Shown piece by piece: positions 1-8,494 of a DNA stretch of 42,009 nt (its first letter is position 1; each line of letters begins with the position of its first letter). The position numbers and the translations under genes are program-made. This DNA is from an uncultured Bacteroidia bacterium (GTDB lineage Bacteria > Bacteroidota > Bacteroidia > Bacteroidales > UBA932): contig CACYWN010000026.1 in NCBI GenBank assembly GCA_902778105.1, positions 1 to 42,009 of the forward strand. Direction: 5' to 3'. Under the pieces are notes generated by a model. It saw only the letters and a program-made list of their open reading frames with translations, did no database searches and was not told where the DNA came from.

Positions 1-50
1 GAACGGAGTCCTCCGGGAGGGTACTCCCTTCCTCACTCACTCCATCATAC

Positions 51-99
51 AAAAAAGAGGATGACCTTAAGTCAATCTGACTTTTTGGTCACCCTCTTT
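51..99 (-). terminator. Rho-independent terminator ending the PUL
   Basis: Arms at 54-66 and 87-99 pair with one mismatch (AAAGAGG-x-TGACC against its complement), with a second small hairpin (AGTCA/TGACT, 70-82) inside the loop. Read on the minus strand the stem is followed by a run of six T (51-56). It lies just beyond the stop of the DUF4832-like gene, so it probably ends the whole minus-strand transcript. The first 50 bases of the window hold no gene that I can see. Confidence 0.8.
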
Positions 100-124
100 C
101 AAATCACGTATATTCCACGGCCTG

Positions 125-1399
125 CTATTTCACATCGGCTTGATACTGGATCTCCTGGCCGGGGACCAGGTGGTCACAGGCGATAGAGGGACGGGAGGCT
201 GACGTGGCGTTGCAGGGGATGGTGACCCAAGCTTCATCGCCAGGCATCAGGGTGCGGAGGTCGAAGTCTCCGCGGACGCCTTCCACCTCCACGAAGGCAG
301 AACGGTAAATGGGGGCGACGCCCACATTGGCGATGAGAACCTCCGCCTCCTTCCCTTCCTTAACCTTGAAGTCCCGTACTTCGAAGCGATAGCCCATGGA
401 CATGGCGGCCTCGGTGATGCGTTCCGGAGTCTGCTTGCCGGGTTGGTCATTGCCGATGATGAAGGTCATATGGGCCTTCGCCACCACGTCTTCGAACACA
501 CGGCCGTACATGCCCTCCTTGTCCAGGACATGCTTCTGGTCGTAGTTGGAATAGTAGCTGAATTCACCGCCGGCCGGGCCCTTCTTGTAACGTTCCAGGC
601 CGAAGAATCTCCATCCGGACCAGTTGTAACCGTCCCAGTCCTCACACATGAAGGAATCATCGAAGTTGCCGAAATTCAGCTCCAGCAGCTCTTTCTTCTT
701 GTGGAAAGGAGCATATTTGCTGTCGGATGCGTCGATGGAGAAGAGCCAGGGCGTATGCTGGAACCACTCGTCCATCTTAGGCAGGAACTCCGCCTGAAAA
801 TCATGGGAAGGGAAAGTCTGACCGCTGATGTACAGACCGTCGTAGACATGGTATTCGGCCCAATGACCGAAACCGATCTCCACGAAAGCCAGCCGGGGAT
901 CCTGGTCGTACCGCTCGGCAAAACGGCGATGGAACTCCAGGTGGAAACGCTGTAGTTCCTCGCAGCGCCAGTCAGGATACTCCGTGTCCGCCTTGGGCCG
1001 GCCGTCCGCCTTGGCCCACCGGGCCTCATAGCCCGGCCATTCCTTGATATAGTCCGGTACGGCGCTGGCATAACCCGGATAGGTGTAACGGAAACGCACC
1101 ACGACCTGGTGGCCGCGGGAAGCCGCCGTCTCCAGCAGCTTGTCCATGGGCGTCCAGTCAAACACGTCCTTTTCCTTGCACACGTCATTGTACAGCATAT
1201 AGGAATACTCCAGCTGTACATAGTCCTTCTTCACGGCGCTGCTGGTATTCCACAGGACGATACCCGTCATCGGCTGCACATGGGTGATGGAAGACTGGAG
1301 GGGAACCCGGACACTTTCCTCCGTCGGGACAGGCGAAGGGGTTTCCCTGCAGGCACAGGAGCCAAGGACCAGGGCCAGAAGAAGGATGAATCTTTTCAT
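125..1399 (-). CDS. DUF4832-like TIM-barrel lipoprotein, divergent member
   Basis: A 424-residue protein with a lipoprotein-type signal (hydrophobic stretch, then LGSC at about residues 12-15), so probably exported and lipid-anchored. The middle resembles a (beta/alpha)8 barrel and the last ~90 residues an Ig-like domain. It shares two landmarks with the DUF4832 proteins at 9232-12330: an IGFGHWAEYH segment (Glu182) where they have GFxGxWGEWYY, and a GGE triad (Glu279) where they have GGETC. No biochemical function is established to my knowledge. The two aligned glutamates would fit a retaining glycosidase, but that is inference. It starts 3 bases after the transporter stop and is the last gene of the operon, followed by a strong terminator. 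A non-catalytic glycan-binding role is the main alternative. Confidence 0.75.
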   Translation of the reverse strand: MKRFILLLALVLGSCACRETPSPVPTEESVRVPLQSSITHVQPMTGIVLWNTSSAVKKDYVQLEYSYMLYNDVCKEKDVFDWTPMDKLLETAASRGHQVVVRFRYTYPGYASAVPDYIKEWPGYEARWAKADGRPKADTEYPDWRCEELQRFHLEFHRRFAERYDQDPRLAFVEIGFGHWAEYHVYDGLYISGQTFPSHDFQAEFLPKMDEWFQHTPWLFSIDASDSKYAPFHKKKELLELNFGNFDDSFMCEDWDGYNWSGWRFFGLERYKKGPAGGEFSYYSNYDQKHVLDKEGMYGRVFEDVVAKAHMTFIIGNDQPGKQTPERITEAAMSMGYRFEVRDFKVKEGKEAEVLIANVGVAPIYRSAFVEVEGVRGDFDLRTLMPGDEAWVTIPCNATSASRPSIACDHLVPGQEIQYQADVK

Positions 1400-1402
1400 C
1401 GC

Positions 1403-2269
1403 TTACTCCCGGCTGAAAATGAACACGCAGCTGATCGCCGCCACGATACCGATGATCTGCGGCACCGTAGGGATGGCGGAATACAGGATCAGGGATATGA
1501 CGCACATGATGACCGGAGCGCAGGCGTCGGCCAGCGGAGCCACGATCATGGCCTTGCCGTACCGGTTCGCATATACCAGCGTAAAGGCACCAATGGCGTT
1601 CAGGATCTGGACAGCGAAGACCTTGCCCAGCTCACCCCATCCCTGCGAGGTGATGCAGGAACCGTCACCCATCGCCAGGGCGATGGGAATGAGCAGCACG
1701 GCTGCGATGGCCATGTACACAAATACGCTCTCAGCGTCCGGCGTGGAATTGTTCGCCAGTTTCATCACGAAGGCCTGGATACCCCAGGAGATGAAGACCA
1801 CCGAGGCATACACGATCCAAATCCAGCTCTTGACTGCACCGTCTGTATTGTCCGGAAGCGCGAAGCACACAAGGGCGACGAAGGCCAGGGCAATACCCAG
1901 GATACCCAGCTTACTGACCCTTTCCTTCAAAAAAACAGTGGAGAGTAGGACCGTTACGATGGGCGCCACCGAAATCATCGGCATCACCAGATATGCAGGC
2001 GCGTAATCCAAGGCCAGGAACAGCACCAATTGTCCGCCGGCACCCAGCAGGCCCACGGCGAGGCTCAGAAGCGCCGGCTTGCGGCGCACGTCCATCTTGA
2101 ATTTAATGTTAATGAGCGCCGCCAGGGCGCAGGGAACCATACTCAGGGCCCACACGACATAGACCAGCGTTTTGGGAAGGGTGGTCTGGTCGCTAAAAGC
2201 GCCCCAGATGCCCCAGGTAATCATCGTCACCAGGGCATACAGCAGCCAAGTATTCTTTTTCCGATTCAT
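1403..2269 (-). CDS. EamA/DMT-family inner-membrane transporter
   Basis: A 288-residue, highly hydrophobic protein with about ten predicted membrane segments arranged as two five-helix halves. This is the usual layout of the drug/metabolite transporter (EamA) superfamily and of sugar permeases related to GRP/RhaT. I placed the start at MNRKKNTWLL because upstream codons in the frame are hydrophilic, run into the hairpin at 2287-2323, and a purine-rich AAGGAAA precedes this ATG. Its position in a glycan-utilisation operon suggests it imports a mono- or disaccharide released in the periplasm. The substrate cannot be read from the sequence, and GalNAc or galactosamine is only a guess from the neighbours. 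The downstream gene follows after 3 bases. Confidence 0.82.
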   Translation of the reverse strand: MNRKKNTWLLYALVTMITWGIWGAFSDQTTLPKTLVYVVWALSMVPCALAALINIKFKMDVRRKPALLSLAVGLLGAGGQLVLFLALDYAPAYLVMPMISVAPIVTVLLSTVFLKERVSKLGILGIALAFVALVCFALPDNTDGAVKSWIWIVYASVVFISWGIQAFVMKLANNSTPDAESVFVYMAIAAVLLIPIALAMGDGSCITSQGWGELGKVFAVQILNAIGAFTLVYANRYGKAMIVAPLADACAPVIMCVISLILYSAIPTVPQIIGIVAAISCVFIFSRE

Positions 2270-2286
2270 TTTCCTTGTCGTCTTAT

Positions 2287-2323
2287 ATGAAGAAGCGTGG
2301 CCGTTACGGTCACGCTTCTTCAT
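2287..2323 (-). other. Strong intercistronic hairpin, no T-tract
   Basis: Thirteen-base arms (2287-2299 and 2311-2323, ATGAAGAAGCGTG and its exact complement) plus an inner CCG/CGG pair form a near-perfect stem-loop. It lies between the lipoprotein stop at 2337 and the transporter start at 2269. No T-run follows on the minus strand, so it is more likely an mRNA processing or stability hairpin, or a weak terminator, than a classic intrinsic terminator. Confidence 0.6.
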
Positions 2324-2336
2324 GCATGGACAGAGA

Positions 2337-3688
2337 CTACAGTCTGCAGTCAATCGTAACCTTGTTCATATCCTTGTTACCCCAGGATGTGATCTTGATG
2401 GTGGTATTGGGGATAGCGGGGAGGTCGGCACGAGGAATGCTGTACTCGATGAAGGCACCCTCGTCATTGGCGACACCCTTGCATTTCATGTTTGCGAGCG
2501 TGAATTCCTCAGGAAGCCAGCCGCCGCCCTCTCCCGGCGTCTCGATGATGGCGGGCGCTTCGGCCGTCCCGCCATAAGGGAAGAAGAAGCCGATGAAATC
2601 GTACATACCGTTACCGTTCAGTTCCACGCCGTTGGTTTCGTCACCATCCAGTTCGAAACCGAGGTAGAGATAACCTTCGCCTCCCCAGAGAGCCGAGTAT
2701 CGGCCACCCAGCCCCCTGTAGGAATAGAAATAGAGGTTCTCCTCGTCGGAACCGACCTTGAACTGGATATAGTTGCCATTGCTGACGCCCTCGATATCTT
2801 CCCATTCGTCAAAGTTTCCGTCAACGGCGAAAGAAGGCTTCGGGGCCTCACCGCCCACGTTCACGACGATGGGCTGACTTCTCAGGTTGCTCGCGCTTTT
2901 GTTACCGGAGGTGTAAACCTTGATGGTGCTTCCGTACGTAATGCCCAAATCGGCCAAGGGGATACGGATTTCCGTCTCAACCACATCCTCGGAGATCTTA
3001 CCGGCGAGCGCGTTAGCGGCACAGGCATATTCCTCTGTTTCAGTAGCGCCAGCCGGAGCATCAGGAATCTCGGGAGCTTCGGAGGAACCCAGGAAGAAAT
3101 ATAGGTACATCCATTTGTCAAGCCCGATCAGATTGTCCCTGTCGGCAGGGCCGGTAGCCACATTGTTGTCCGTATCGACGAAGAAGTAGTAATAACCGCC
3201 GCCCCACATGGCAGGATCGTTGTTCCGCTTGTGATAGAAGTAGATGTATTCCTTGTCGAAGGCCACTTTGAAGGCCTTCAGCGGCTTGGATTCGTCTTCG
3301 GAGATGAGCACAAAACCACACCGGCAACGGAAGCGGCCAGCTTCGCTGTCGTGGTCGTACCGGGGACAAGGGCGTCCTTGTCAATGACCAACTTCCCGGT
3401 CACTTCGCTTTCGCCGGCTTTCATAACCAACTCGGAGGGGAAGGACATGCCGGACTTCATGGTGGAAGTGGGATCCAAAGCGAGGGCGATGGCAACGTCG
3501 GCGGGGACAGGAACATTGGAAACGACCTTGAGAGTAGCCTCTGTTTCAGAAGTGGTTTTTGCCGAGAAAGTGAATTGGACGGGAGTGCCCTTCGGATTTA
3601 GCATCTCATTTTCCGGAACTTTATCGCAGGAGGCGAAAGCAAACGCGGAAAGTGTAGCAATGAACAAATACTTAGCTAATGATTTCAT
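2337..3688 (-). pseudogene. Surface glycan-binding-type lipoprotein, frameshifted
   Basis: Two overlapping frames make one gene. Frame 1 (3688 down to ~3316) starts MKSLAKYLF, has a lipoprotein signal (AFASC) and an Ig-like N-terminal domain of the DUF1735/BACON kind. Frame 2 (from ~3311 down to 2337) continues with two DOMON/CBM9-like modules, recognisable by the repeated DGNFDEW and ENLYFYSYRG patterns and by WGG(E)GYxY strands. The switch falls at a run of four A (3312-3315). A fifth A would restore an uninterrupted reading ...GVVFVLISEDES... of about 450 residues. The intact protein would be an outer-surface binding lipoprotein of the PUL, similar in design to the products at 8495-9217 and 12400-13143. 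The lesion may be genuine, phase-variable, or a sequencing/assembly slip in a homopolymer. Confidence 0.75.
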
Positions 3689-3738
3689 GGGTATCTGTGA
3701 TTAATTGATTATTCGTCGTTTGTTGTAAAAAATCCGAA

Positions 3739-4923
3739 TTATTCCAACATCAGGCTGCGGAACTCATCAATCTCTTCCTGCGAAATGCCGATGGTGAGGA
3801 GATAGGACTCAACGCCGTCCGCAAAACTTCCGTCCTCACCGGCCAGAGTCCAGATATACCTGGCAGCACTTGCATAATCCGCCTTACGGGTCATTTTGGT
3901 CTTCTCGCCGTCGGATGTAGCCCAGCCATGGGGAGCAAACTGGGTAAGCTCGTATTCCTTGGAGATATCCCCCTCGTTCACGCCCAGGAGGCCCAGAACG
4001 AGCATGGCAATCGTTCCAGTGCGGTCACGTCCCAGCGAGCAATGGAAATAGACAGGCTTGTCCTCGCGGACGCACTTCATGATAAACTCGATGCACTGCT
4101 TTGCCTTCTCCGAATCATTCCGAAGCAAATGCGTATAACCTTCCTCGATAACCGGAGCGCAGAATTCAATGCCTTCGATGGGGCTTTCGCTGAGCACATC
4201 GCTTTTTCCACGAAGGTCCAACTGGGCCTTGATGCCCTCCGCCAGGATATCTTTCTTTCCGCTGGTCACGAGTTTGCCCTTCTCCAGCCGGCCACCGCGG
4301 TAGATCTTGCGGTACTTGACGGTCTTACTCCCATCCTTTGTCATCCAGCCACCCAGGTCACGGACGTTCCGGACGCCCGAGGAAAAGAACAGTTGATGGA
4401 CATGTCCCGTCGTCTTGAAGGCACCGGAAGTAAGCACCTTGCCACCGGCCTTCACTTCGAAATGATAATTCGCATTGGGGCGCAGGTTGGAGATGGTCAG
4501 ATAGTAATCTTCAGCAACGAGGTTGGTGTATTCACGACTCCATCCGTCATCCTCCCACAGACGGGCGACCGGATCCCCAGCCAATTTGTCGGCGGTCCAG
4601 CGGATCGTAAAGGACTGCGGCTTGTCATACTTGCCGGGACAGGTCGGCTGATAAGCCTCATCCAGCAGGTGGGTTTCGGTATAATTGTTCTCCGGATATG
4701 TCACCTCCGTCATGAATTTTTCCACTGTTTCGTTGGTGACCAGGATGACATCCCCGTCCTTGACCTGGGGAGCCAGGTCGTCCTCCACCGGATCGACCGG
4801 AGTTACGGGCGTAGGATCTACGTTTTCCTTTTCTTCTTGATTCTCTTTGCTTCCCTCTTCCGGCTTTGTGCAACAGAATAGCATCGGAAGAATGACAAGC
4901 AACGCAAATAAACGGATTCTCAT
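3739..4923 (-). CDS. Secreted tyrosine/dual-specificity-type phosphatase lipoprotein
   Basis: A 394-residue protein. The start is taken at MRIRLFALL, directly before a lipoprotein signal ending LFCC. Upstream codons in the frame cover the promoter. Residues ~95-175 form a fibronectin-III-like domain (NLRPNANYHFEVKAGG). The C-terminal half is a Y_phosphatase3-type domain, with the entry motif RNVRDLGGW near 185 and the P-loop HCSLGRDRTG, giving Cys295-x5-Arg301 as catalytic pair. Family members hydrolyse phosphotyrosine, phosphoinositides or other small phosphomonoesters. The substrate here is unknown, but an exported phosphatase next to an alkaline phosphatase in a PUL points to removal of phosphate from a glycan or lipid. 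It appears to have its own promoter with DeoR-type operator repeats just upstream. Confidence 0.88.
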   Translation of the reverse strand: MRIRLFALLVILPMLFCCTKPEEGSKENQEEKENVDPTPVTPVDPVEDDLAPQVKDGDVILVTNETVEKFMTEVTYPENNYTETHLLDEAYQPTCPGKYDKPQSFTIRWTADKLAGDPVARLWEDDGWSREYTNLVAEDYYLTISNLRPNANYHFEVKAGGKVLTSGAFKTTGHVHQLFFSSGVRNVRDLGGWMTKDGSKTVKYRKIYRGGRLEKGKLVTSGKKDILAEGIKAQLDLRGKSDVLSESPIEGIEFCAPVIEEGYTHLLRNDSEKAKQCIEFIMKCVREDKPVYFHCSLGRDRTGTIAMLVLGLLGVNEGDISKEYELTQFAPHGWATSDGEKTKMTRKADYASAARYIWTLAGEDGSFADGVESYLLTIGISQEEIDEFRSLMLE

Positions 4924-4948
4924 AGTGCAACTAAAAGTGATTACTTGG

Positions 4949-4980
4949 CAAATATAATGAATAAAACGTTTCAATTGAAA
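4949..4980 (-). promoter_or_regulatory. Bacteroidetes-type promoter for the phosphatase gene
   Basis: On the minus strand TATATTTG (4949-4956) matches the TAnnTTTG -7 box exactly. With a 20-base spacer, TTTC (4977-4980) lies where TTTG is expected for the -33 box. The start codon is at 4923. An intrapromoter copy of AAAACGTTTCAATTG (4963-4977) overlaps the spacer and reaches the -33 region, which would allow repression. Confidence 0.55.
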
Positions 4981-5032
4981 GCTTTTGTTTCATTTTATCG
5001 GATAAAAAACGTTTCAATTGGTTTCGTTTCGA
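4963..5032. promoter_or_regulatory. Putative DeoR-family operator cluster
   Basis: A 15-base direct repeat AAAACGTTTCAATTG occurs at 4963-4977 and 5006-5020. The second copy continues into GTTTC, giving GTTTC-AATTG-GTTTC (5011-5025) with a 10-base period and a further GTTTC at 5026-5030. A perfect palindrome TTTTATC-G-GATAAAA (4993-5007) sits between them. The same GTTTC-N5-GTTTC arrangement occurs around the DeoR-family gene at 20668-20682 and, in complement, at 21533-21547 and 21568-21582. The second copy overlaps the last codons of the alkaline phosphatase gene. Confidence 0.5.
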
Positions 5033-6165
5033 GAAACAAAGGACGCAACGAGCCTCCCCCATTCATCATTCTCCCGGATACCGGTGAACGCCGCTGAGCC
5101 GGGGCCCCAGGCATAGAAGGGAACGGCGATGCCGTTATGGCTTTCGCTGGCGAAGGACACGCCGATCTCCCCTTTCTCCAGGTTCCCGTCCCGAAGGGTG
5201 AGACAGCCGGTGGCATGGTCGGCGGTCAGGACCACCAGGGTGTGGCCGTCGGCGGCCGCCCACGCGAGAACGTCACCCAGGGTGCGGTCGAAGTCCAGGA
5301 GTTCTTCCATGGCCTTCGCGATGTCGTTCCCGTGCAGCCAGTCGTCGATGCAGGAGCCTTCCAGCATCATCACGAAACCATTTTCACCGCTTTCGCGGGA
5401 CAGGATGTCCAGTCCGCGGGCCACGGTGTGGCGGTACAGGTCACCGCGTTCCATCGCCACGGGCAGGTTGTCCGGGGCGAGGATGCCGATGACCGGCAGT
5501 TCCGCCTGCATCAGGGCTTCTTCCGTCAGGGCCACGGTATAGCCTGCCGCCGCCATCTCCTTCGTAATGTCACGGCCGTCGGTCCGATTCACGGTAAACC
5601 AGTCCAGGCCGCCCCCGGAGAGATAATCCACGCCGCATTCCACATAATCGGCGATAAGGTCCTCCTGGTTATAGCGGTACTCGTTGTGGCAGCAGAAATC
5701 GCAGGGCGTCGCATCGGCGAAATGGCAGGTGACGGCGACGCCGGTTTTCTTGCCCAGCTCCCGGGCCTTTACCAGGATGGAAGGGATATCGGTGCTGTCC
5801 GGCGCCGTACCCACATGGCTGTAGGCCGTCTTCACGCCGGAGGAAAGGGCCGTTCCGCCCGCCCCGGAATCCGTGATGAGCTCATTGGTACACCAGGTGC
5901 GGGACAGGCCCACGTGGGTCATGTTGTCCAGGTTCAGCTTGCCGCGGTTCAGCACCCACGCGCAACTGACCTGCTCCAGGCCCATGCCGTCGCCGATCAT
6001 GAAGATGATGTTGCGCACCGCGTTGTCCTGCGGAGGTTCCTGGACGGAAACGACGTCGTAGGTGTACGGGGTGGCATAATACTGCAGGGCGGTCTCTTTC
6101 TCCTTCTGCTTGCAGGAAACGGCCGCCAGGGATACGGCAAGGGCGAAGAGGGCGATCTTATTCAT
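5014..6165 (-). CDS. Alkaline phosphatase (PhoA superfamily), lipoprotein
   Basis: A 383-residue enzyme starting MNKIALFAL with lipoprotein signal LAAVSC. I rejected the longer upstream start because it runs antisense-like through the preceding gene. Metal-binding and catalytic landmarks of the alkaline phosphatase fold are present: IGDGMG (Asp59), TDSGAGGTA with nucleophile Ser100, LEGSCIDDWLHGND (Glu269 and downstream ligands), TADHATG (Asp316/His317) and a late SHNG histidine. It hydrolyses phosphomonoesters in the periplasm or at the cell surface. The ATG is one base after the TAA of the upstream propeller gene, so the two are probably translationally coupled. Its placement in a SusC/D operon rather than near phosphate-starvation genes suggests a role in dephosphorylating the imported glycan. 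Confidence 0.92.
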   Translation of the reverse strand: MNKIALFALAVSLAAVSCKQKEKETALQYYATPYTYDVVSVQEPPQDNAVRNIIFMIGDGMGLEQVSCAWVLNRGKLNLDNMTHVGLSRTWCTNELITDSGAGGTALSSGVKTAYSHVGTAPDSTDIPSILVKARELGKKTGVAVTCHFADATPCDFCCHNEYRYNQEDLIADYVECGVDYLSGGGLDWFTVNRTDGRDITKEMAAAGYTVALTEEALMQAELPVIGILAPDNLPVAMERGDLYRHTVARGLDILSRESGENGFVMMLEGSCIDDWLHGNDIAKAMEELLDFDRTLGDVLAWAAADGHTLVVLTADHATGCLTLRDGNLEKGEIGVSFASESHNGIAVPFYAWGPGSAAFTGIRENDEWGRLVASFVSRNETN

Positions 6166-6166
6166 T

Positions 6167-7777
6167 TTATTCGGCAGGAATGATGGCCTCGTCCAGGCCG
6201 GTGAATTCGAAACGGTACAGGTAGGAAGTGGAGCCGTAGTCGTCACCCACCCAGATGCAGCTGTGGGCATGATCCACGCAGATGGATTCGGGATTCTCGA
6301 TCTTCCCTTTCTGGAAGGTGGAATAGGAACCGAGCAAGGTTTCAGCATCACCGGTCAGGGCGAAGAAATACCGGGACTCCGAATCGATAATCCACAGCCA
6401 GTCCGTCAGCGGATCATAGCACAGGTCGGCGATTTCGGTGATGGCCGGGAAGATGGTCCGCAGATCCTTCCTCCATTTCACTTCACCGGTTGCCAGGTCA
6501 CAGAGGTAGAGGTAGGAACCGGTCTGCGTGCCGGCATAGGCCAATCCGTCCTTGTAATAGGTGAGACCCTCCAGGCCGGCATTGCTGAAGCCCTTCGCAT
6601 CGTCGATCTTGAAAAGGGCGTCGACGCCCTTGAACGTGCTTGCACTGAAAATACCGCCGACCTTGTCCTTCGGGATGTTGCACACGCTGGCAGGCTCCCC
6701 GCCGATCAGGAGATCTCCGGTATCATAATTCAGGGATATGGCTTCCGAGTCAATGGAAGAGCCGCCCGTGGTCTTCAGACTCGCCTTTTCCAGCACCTCT
6801 CCCTCAAAAGAAAGCCGGGCGATTTCACTGCCGTCTCCGAGTCCCCAGAGAAAACTGCCGTCCTCACTCAGGCAGAGACCCGACAGTTCATTGAATTGAA
6901 CGGCATATTTGGTGCGCTTCCCGATTTCCGGCATCCTGGGCTCAGGCCCGTCATAGGGCACCAGTGCCGACGTAATATCTCCGAGATCGACGATTTTTCC
7001 AGCGGTCAACTTGATGTCGCCCGCCTGGACATAGGAAAAAGGCCAGGTTCCGTCATTTCCGAAATAGAGCGTCACACCCTCCTTCAGGGTAAGGTTGCCG
7101 GGGAACCAAAGCAGGACCTTTCCCTCCGTGACCGTTCCCTCCAGGAAAGGATACCCGTCGTTTTTCCGGTTATAGAAGGATTCGATAAGGGAGGTGAATT
7201 CCACTTCATAGTCCGTGAAGCGGAGACCGGGACGCTGGTTGCCGGCGAGCACGAACCGGGAATATCCCGACACCGAAAAGGAAAGGCCGGAGGAGGCATC
7301 GACAAACTCGAAACGGTCATCGGTGAGGTAGGCGACGGACAGGAGCCCGTCCGTGCGGTTAAACCCCGTTGTTCCCTCCGTAATACCCTCTTCCTCGATG
7401 ACCGCTTCACCAGGCCAGGCGGCATACAGTCCGTCTGGCTGTGCAGGATACTCCGTGACGGCATCCAGTCTGACACTGGCTGTGCGGCCGTCCGATGAAA
7501 TGTCCGATGCCGAAAGCGTGACCATCTGCGCGGCAGGTCCATAAGCCCCGTGCACATAGATCTTGTCTCCCTCCTCCCATTTCCCTTTCAGGGACGATGC
7601 GACGAAGGTATAGGTACCAGGCTGGGGGCCCGTAGGTTTCGGTTGGGGATCGACCGGAGTGATATCCACCACTTCCTCCTGCCGGGAATCATCCTTGACC
7701 TTCGTGCAGGACAGACCGCACGACACAAACAAGGAGGCCGTTGCAACAGAAAGGATGGAAAAGATGTTCATTCTCAT
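6167..7777 (-). CDS. Lipoprotein with SdiA-regulated/phytase-esterase-type beta-propeller
   Basis: A 536-residue exported protein (hydrophobic N-terminus with two candidate lipobox cysteines, VSCGLSC). Residues ~50-285 form an all-beta region resembling fimbrillin-like modules (GDKIYVHGAYG, GLYAAWPG). Residues ~290-536 form a propeller with repeated blades such as LSGLCLSEDGSFLWGLGD, IADLCYDPLTDWLWIID and SICVDHAHSCIWVGDDYG. This matches the SdiA-regulated / esterase-like-activity-of-phytase superfamily. Members of that group are poorly characterised and some are annotated as phosphoesterases, so catalysis here is uncertain. The gene follows the thioredoxin-fold lipoprotein by 11 bases and is directly coupled to the alkaline phosphatase gene. 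Confidence 0.7.
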   Translation of the reverse strand: MRMNIFSILSVATASLFVSCGLSCTKVKDDSRQEEVVDITPVDPQPKPTGPQPGTYTFVASSLKGKWEEGDKIYVHGAYGPAAQMVTLSASDISSDGRTASVRLDAVTEYPAQPDGLYAAWPGEAVIEEEGITEGTTGFNRTDGLLSVAYLTDDRFEFVDASSGLSFSVSGYSRFVLAGNQRPGLRFTDYEVEFTSLIESFYNRKNDGYPFLEGTVTEGKVLLWFPGNLTLKEGVTLYFGNDGTWPFSYVQAGDIKLTAGKIVDLGDITSALVPYDGPEPRMPEIGKRTKYAVQFNELSGLCLSEDGSFLWGLGDGSEIARLSFEGEVLEKASLKTTGGSSIDSEAISLNYDTGDLLIGGEPASVCNIPKDKVGGIFSASTFKGVDALFKIDDAKGFSNAGLEGLTYYKDGLAYAGTQTGSYLYLCDLATGEVKWRKDLRTIFPAITEIADLCYDPLTDWLWIIDSESRYFFALTGDAETLLGSYSTFQKGKIENPESICVDHAHSCIWVGDDYGSTSYLYRFEFTGLDEAIIPAE

Positions 7778-7788
7778 GGTATAGGTCT

Positions 7789-8487
7789 TTAAAGGGCAAG
7801 GGCATACGGAATCTCCACCTTTCCGTCAGGGGAAACCACGAAATAGACCGGCGTAAGATGCGGATCGAAGATGTCCGTGGCGTTGTCAGGGAAGTAATAT
7901 TCCCATCCGGGGACGTCGGGACGGGCTCCCGGTCCGCAGCCGATGGCGACATGCCGGCAGTCGGCCCATTCCGGTTTGCCGGCCAGGACCGTGAGGGCCT
8001 CCCGGCAGGAAGGACAGCCCAGGTCAAGGACCAGCACCAGGGTACGCATGCCTTGCGGCACGACAACGGGGAGGGTGGCGGGGGCACCTTCCTGATTGAA
8101 CTGGATCCAACCGGCTTTCTGAAGATAGGGGGCACACTCTCCCTCGGACAGGATCCCGTCGACGGCCATCCGCTCCACGGCTTTCGCAAAAACCGCAGCA
8201 TTGCGGCAGGGTGAGAGGAGATGGTAGAAAGCATCGTCAATCCAGTCGGTATAGAGATAATAAGCCACATCGTCCTCTTTCAGTCTGTCAAAAAGGACAT
8301 CTATGGCGGCAAGGGCATCGGCCTCCGGGGCCGCCACGGCTTTCTCAGCGAAGATGGCAAACTGGTCCTGTGCCGCATCGACATCGCTATAATCGATGCT
8401 GTGGGTCCTCCAGAAATCCTGCACACCCGCTTCCCGGCACCCCGCAAGGAGCGTCAGGAACAGGAATATGGAAACCATCCGCCTCAT
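7789..8487 (-). CDS. Thioredoxin-fold lipoprotein (DUF5106-like)
   Basis: A 232-residue protein with lipoprotein signal LLAGC. The N-terminal half is helical. The C-terminal half looks like a thioredoxin fold, with LDLGCPSCREAL (a CPSC motif near residue 158) following a beta strand, and TPVYFVVSPDGKV matching the cis-proline strand. Proteins of this arrangement (DUF5106 plus AhpC/TSA-like domain) are common in Bacteroidales next to PULs and SusC/D genes. The CxxC suggests disulfide exchange or reduction in the periplasm, perhaps maintaining the cysteine-rich DUF4832 proteins encoded upstream. That link is inference. Spacing to both neighbours is under 15 bases, which supports a single transcript. 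Confidence 0.7.
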   Translation of the reverse strand: MRRMVSIFLFLTLLAGCREAGVQDFWRTHSIDYSDVDAAQDQFAIFAEKAVAAPEADALAAIDVLFDRLKEDDVAYYLYTDWIDDAFYHLLSPCRNAAVFAKAVERMAVDGILSEGECAPYLQKAGWIQFNQEGAPATLPVVVPQGMRTLVLVLDLGCPSCREALTVLAGKPEWADCRHVAIGCGPGARPDVPGWEYYFPDNATDIFDPHLTPVYFVVSPDGKVEIPYALAL

Positions 8488-8494
8488 GTAAAAA

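Noticed and set aside
4986-5020. Intrinsic terminator after the alkaline phosphatase gene
   Set aside because: The TTTTATC/GATAAAA palindrome is AT-rich with a single-base centre and no G/C stem. It fits a regulatory region better than a terminator.
5137-6183. 348-codon plus-strand frame opposite the alkaline phosphatase
   Set aside because: The minus-strand gene has all catalytic motifs; the plus frame is its shadow.
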